Shown here one piece after another: positions 37,335 to 37,653 of a stretch of 37,653 nucleotides of DNA. A model generated the notes under the pieces. That model searched no databases. It had not been told where the DNA came from and saw only the letters and a list, made by a program, of their open reading frames with translations. Numbering within the stretch: the stretch's first letter is position 1; every line of letters starts with the position of its first letter. The DNA lies in the NCBI GenBank assembly GCA_036279355.1, contig DASUJH010000058.1:1-37653 (forward strand), read 5' to 3'. Position numbers and translations under genes: made by a program. This DNA comes from Gemmatimonadales bacterium. Lineage in GTDB: Bacteria; Gemmatimonadota; Gemmatimonadetes; Gemmatimonadales; GWC2-71-9.

Positions 37335-37653
37335 TTCAGACCGGGCAGGGGGTGGGTCGTGGACCGTCCGCCCGGCCAGGTGCATCTCTCTTCAAGGACA
37401 ATGCGCGCGCGGGCGTGGTCGAAGTTGGTGCCTTCGCAGCGAGTGATCGGCTCATCATCGTCGTGCACACTTGTCATCCTGGCGATCACGGCCGTCGTCG
37501 GCCGTCGTTGTCGCGATGCGCACCGCTTTGCCTTGAGTGCGCGCCTTCAACTTCGCCGCGCCTGGCTCTGTCTTCGTGCTGGGCGCCTCCCTGTTTTCGA
37601 ATCGCCCTTTCTTCAACTACGGCCCGCCATCGAGCGTCGAGCGATACCACGCC
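37335..37653. other. Region without a confident gene at the window edge
   Basis: No recognisable protein or RNA. A plus-strand frame from an ATG at 37401 stays open to the window end (84 codons) but reads as Arg/Ser/Leu-rich sequence without family features. On the minus strand a 53-codon frame with a TTG start (37616 to 37455) reads KKGRFENREAPSTK and later GAAKLKARTQGKAVRIATTT, ending in two stops. Base composition looks slightly lower in GC than in the neighbouring genes. It may be a decayed or mobile segment beside the toxin-antitoxin pair; I cannot say more. Confidence 0.5.

Overview
The window is high-GC, gene-dense bacterial DNA with short intergenic gaps, many GTG starts, ATGA/GTGA stop-start overlaps and few strong Shine-Dalgarno sites. 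The gene set (outer-membrane TolC/RND efflux, secreted M28 and M24 peptidases, a Ku/split-LigD repair operon, a DUF2378-type protein, an HGSNAT-like acyltransferase) fits a Gram-negative soil or sediment bacterium. Gemmatimonadota is my best guess, from general gene content only; there is no rRNA or other marker to prove it. I see no tRNA, rRNA, CRISPR array or transposase.

Layout. (1) 17-3006, plus: non-homologous end-joining operon of Ku, a LigD-type polymerase and a separate ATP-dependent ligase. (2) 2969-4842, minus: thiC under a TPP riboswitch, with an inverted repeat built into its coding sequence. (3) 5035-7760: a secreted HEYGH metalloprotease-like protein, a cyclopropane-fatty-acid synthase (minus) and a divergent DUF2378/V4R-like protein. 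(4) 7791-13596, minus: rhodanese sulfurtransferase, SufU-like scaffold, GT4 glycosyltransferase, LPG-synthase-type membrane protein, M24 peptidase-like protein and PdxH. (5) 13744-18524: a 48-residue membrane protein (minus), then on plus a secreted M28 peptidase, a polysaccharide deacetylase and an overlapping HGSNAT-like membrane acyltransferase.

(6) 18508-30172, minus: the most unusual part, ten tightly coupled genes. In transcription order they are a GT4 glycosyltransferase, a PaaK/CapK-like adenylate-forming protein, a beta-keto acid cleavage enzyme (BKACE/DUF849), a FemAB-like acyltransferase, a second PaaK-like ligase, an ATP-grasp ligase, a BioF2/FemAB-like acyltransferase, a GNAT acetyltransferase, an oligosaccharide flippase and a formyltransferase. 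Seven of the nine junctions overlap, six of these as ATGA; one has a 6-base gap; one (GNAT to flippase) is bridged by a triplicated 14-base stop-start unit that makes two five-codon mini-ORFs. The set suggests activation of one or more carboxylic acids, their amide or ester attachment (and formylation) to a lipid-linked glycan, and export. I do not recognise it as a described pathway.

(7) 30352-36737: a winged-helix regulator divergent from a TolC-adaptor-RND efflux operon, with a promoter and TTCAG repeats between them. (8) 36755-37334: HigB/HigA-type toxin-antitoxin pair. (9) 37335-37653: no confident gene.
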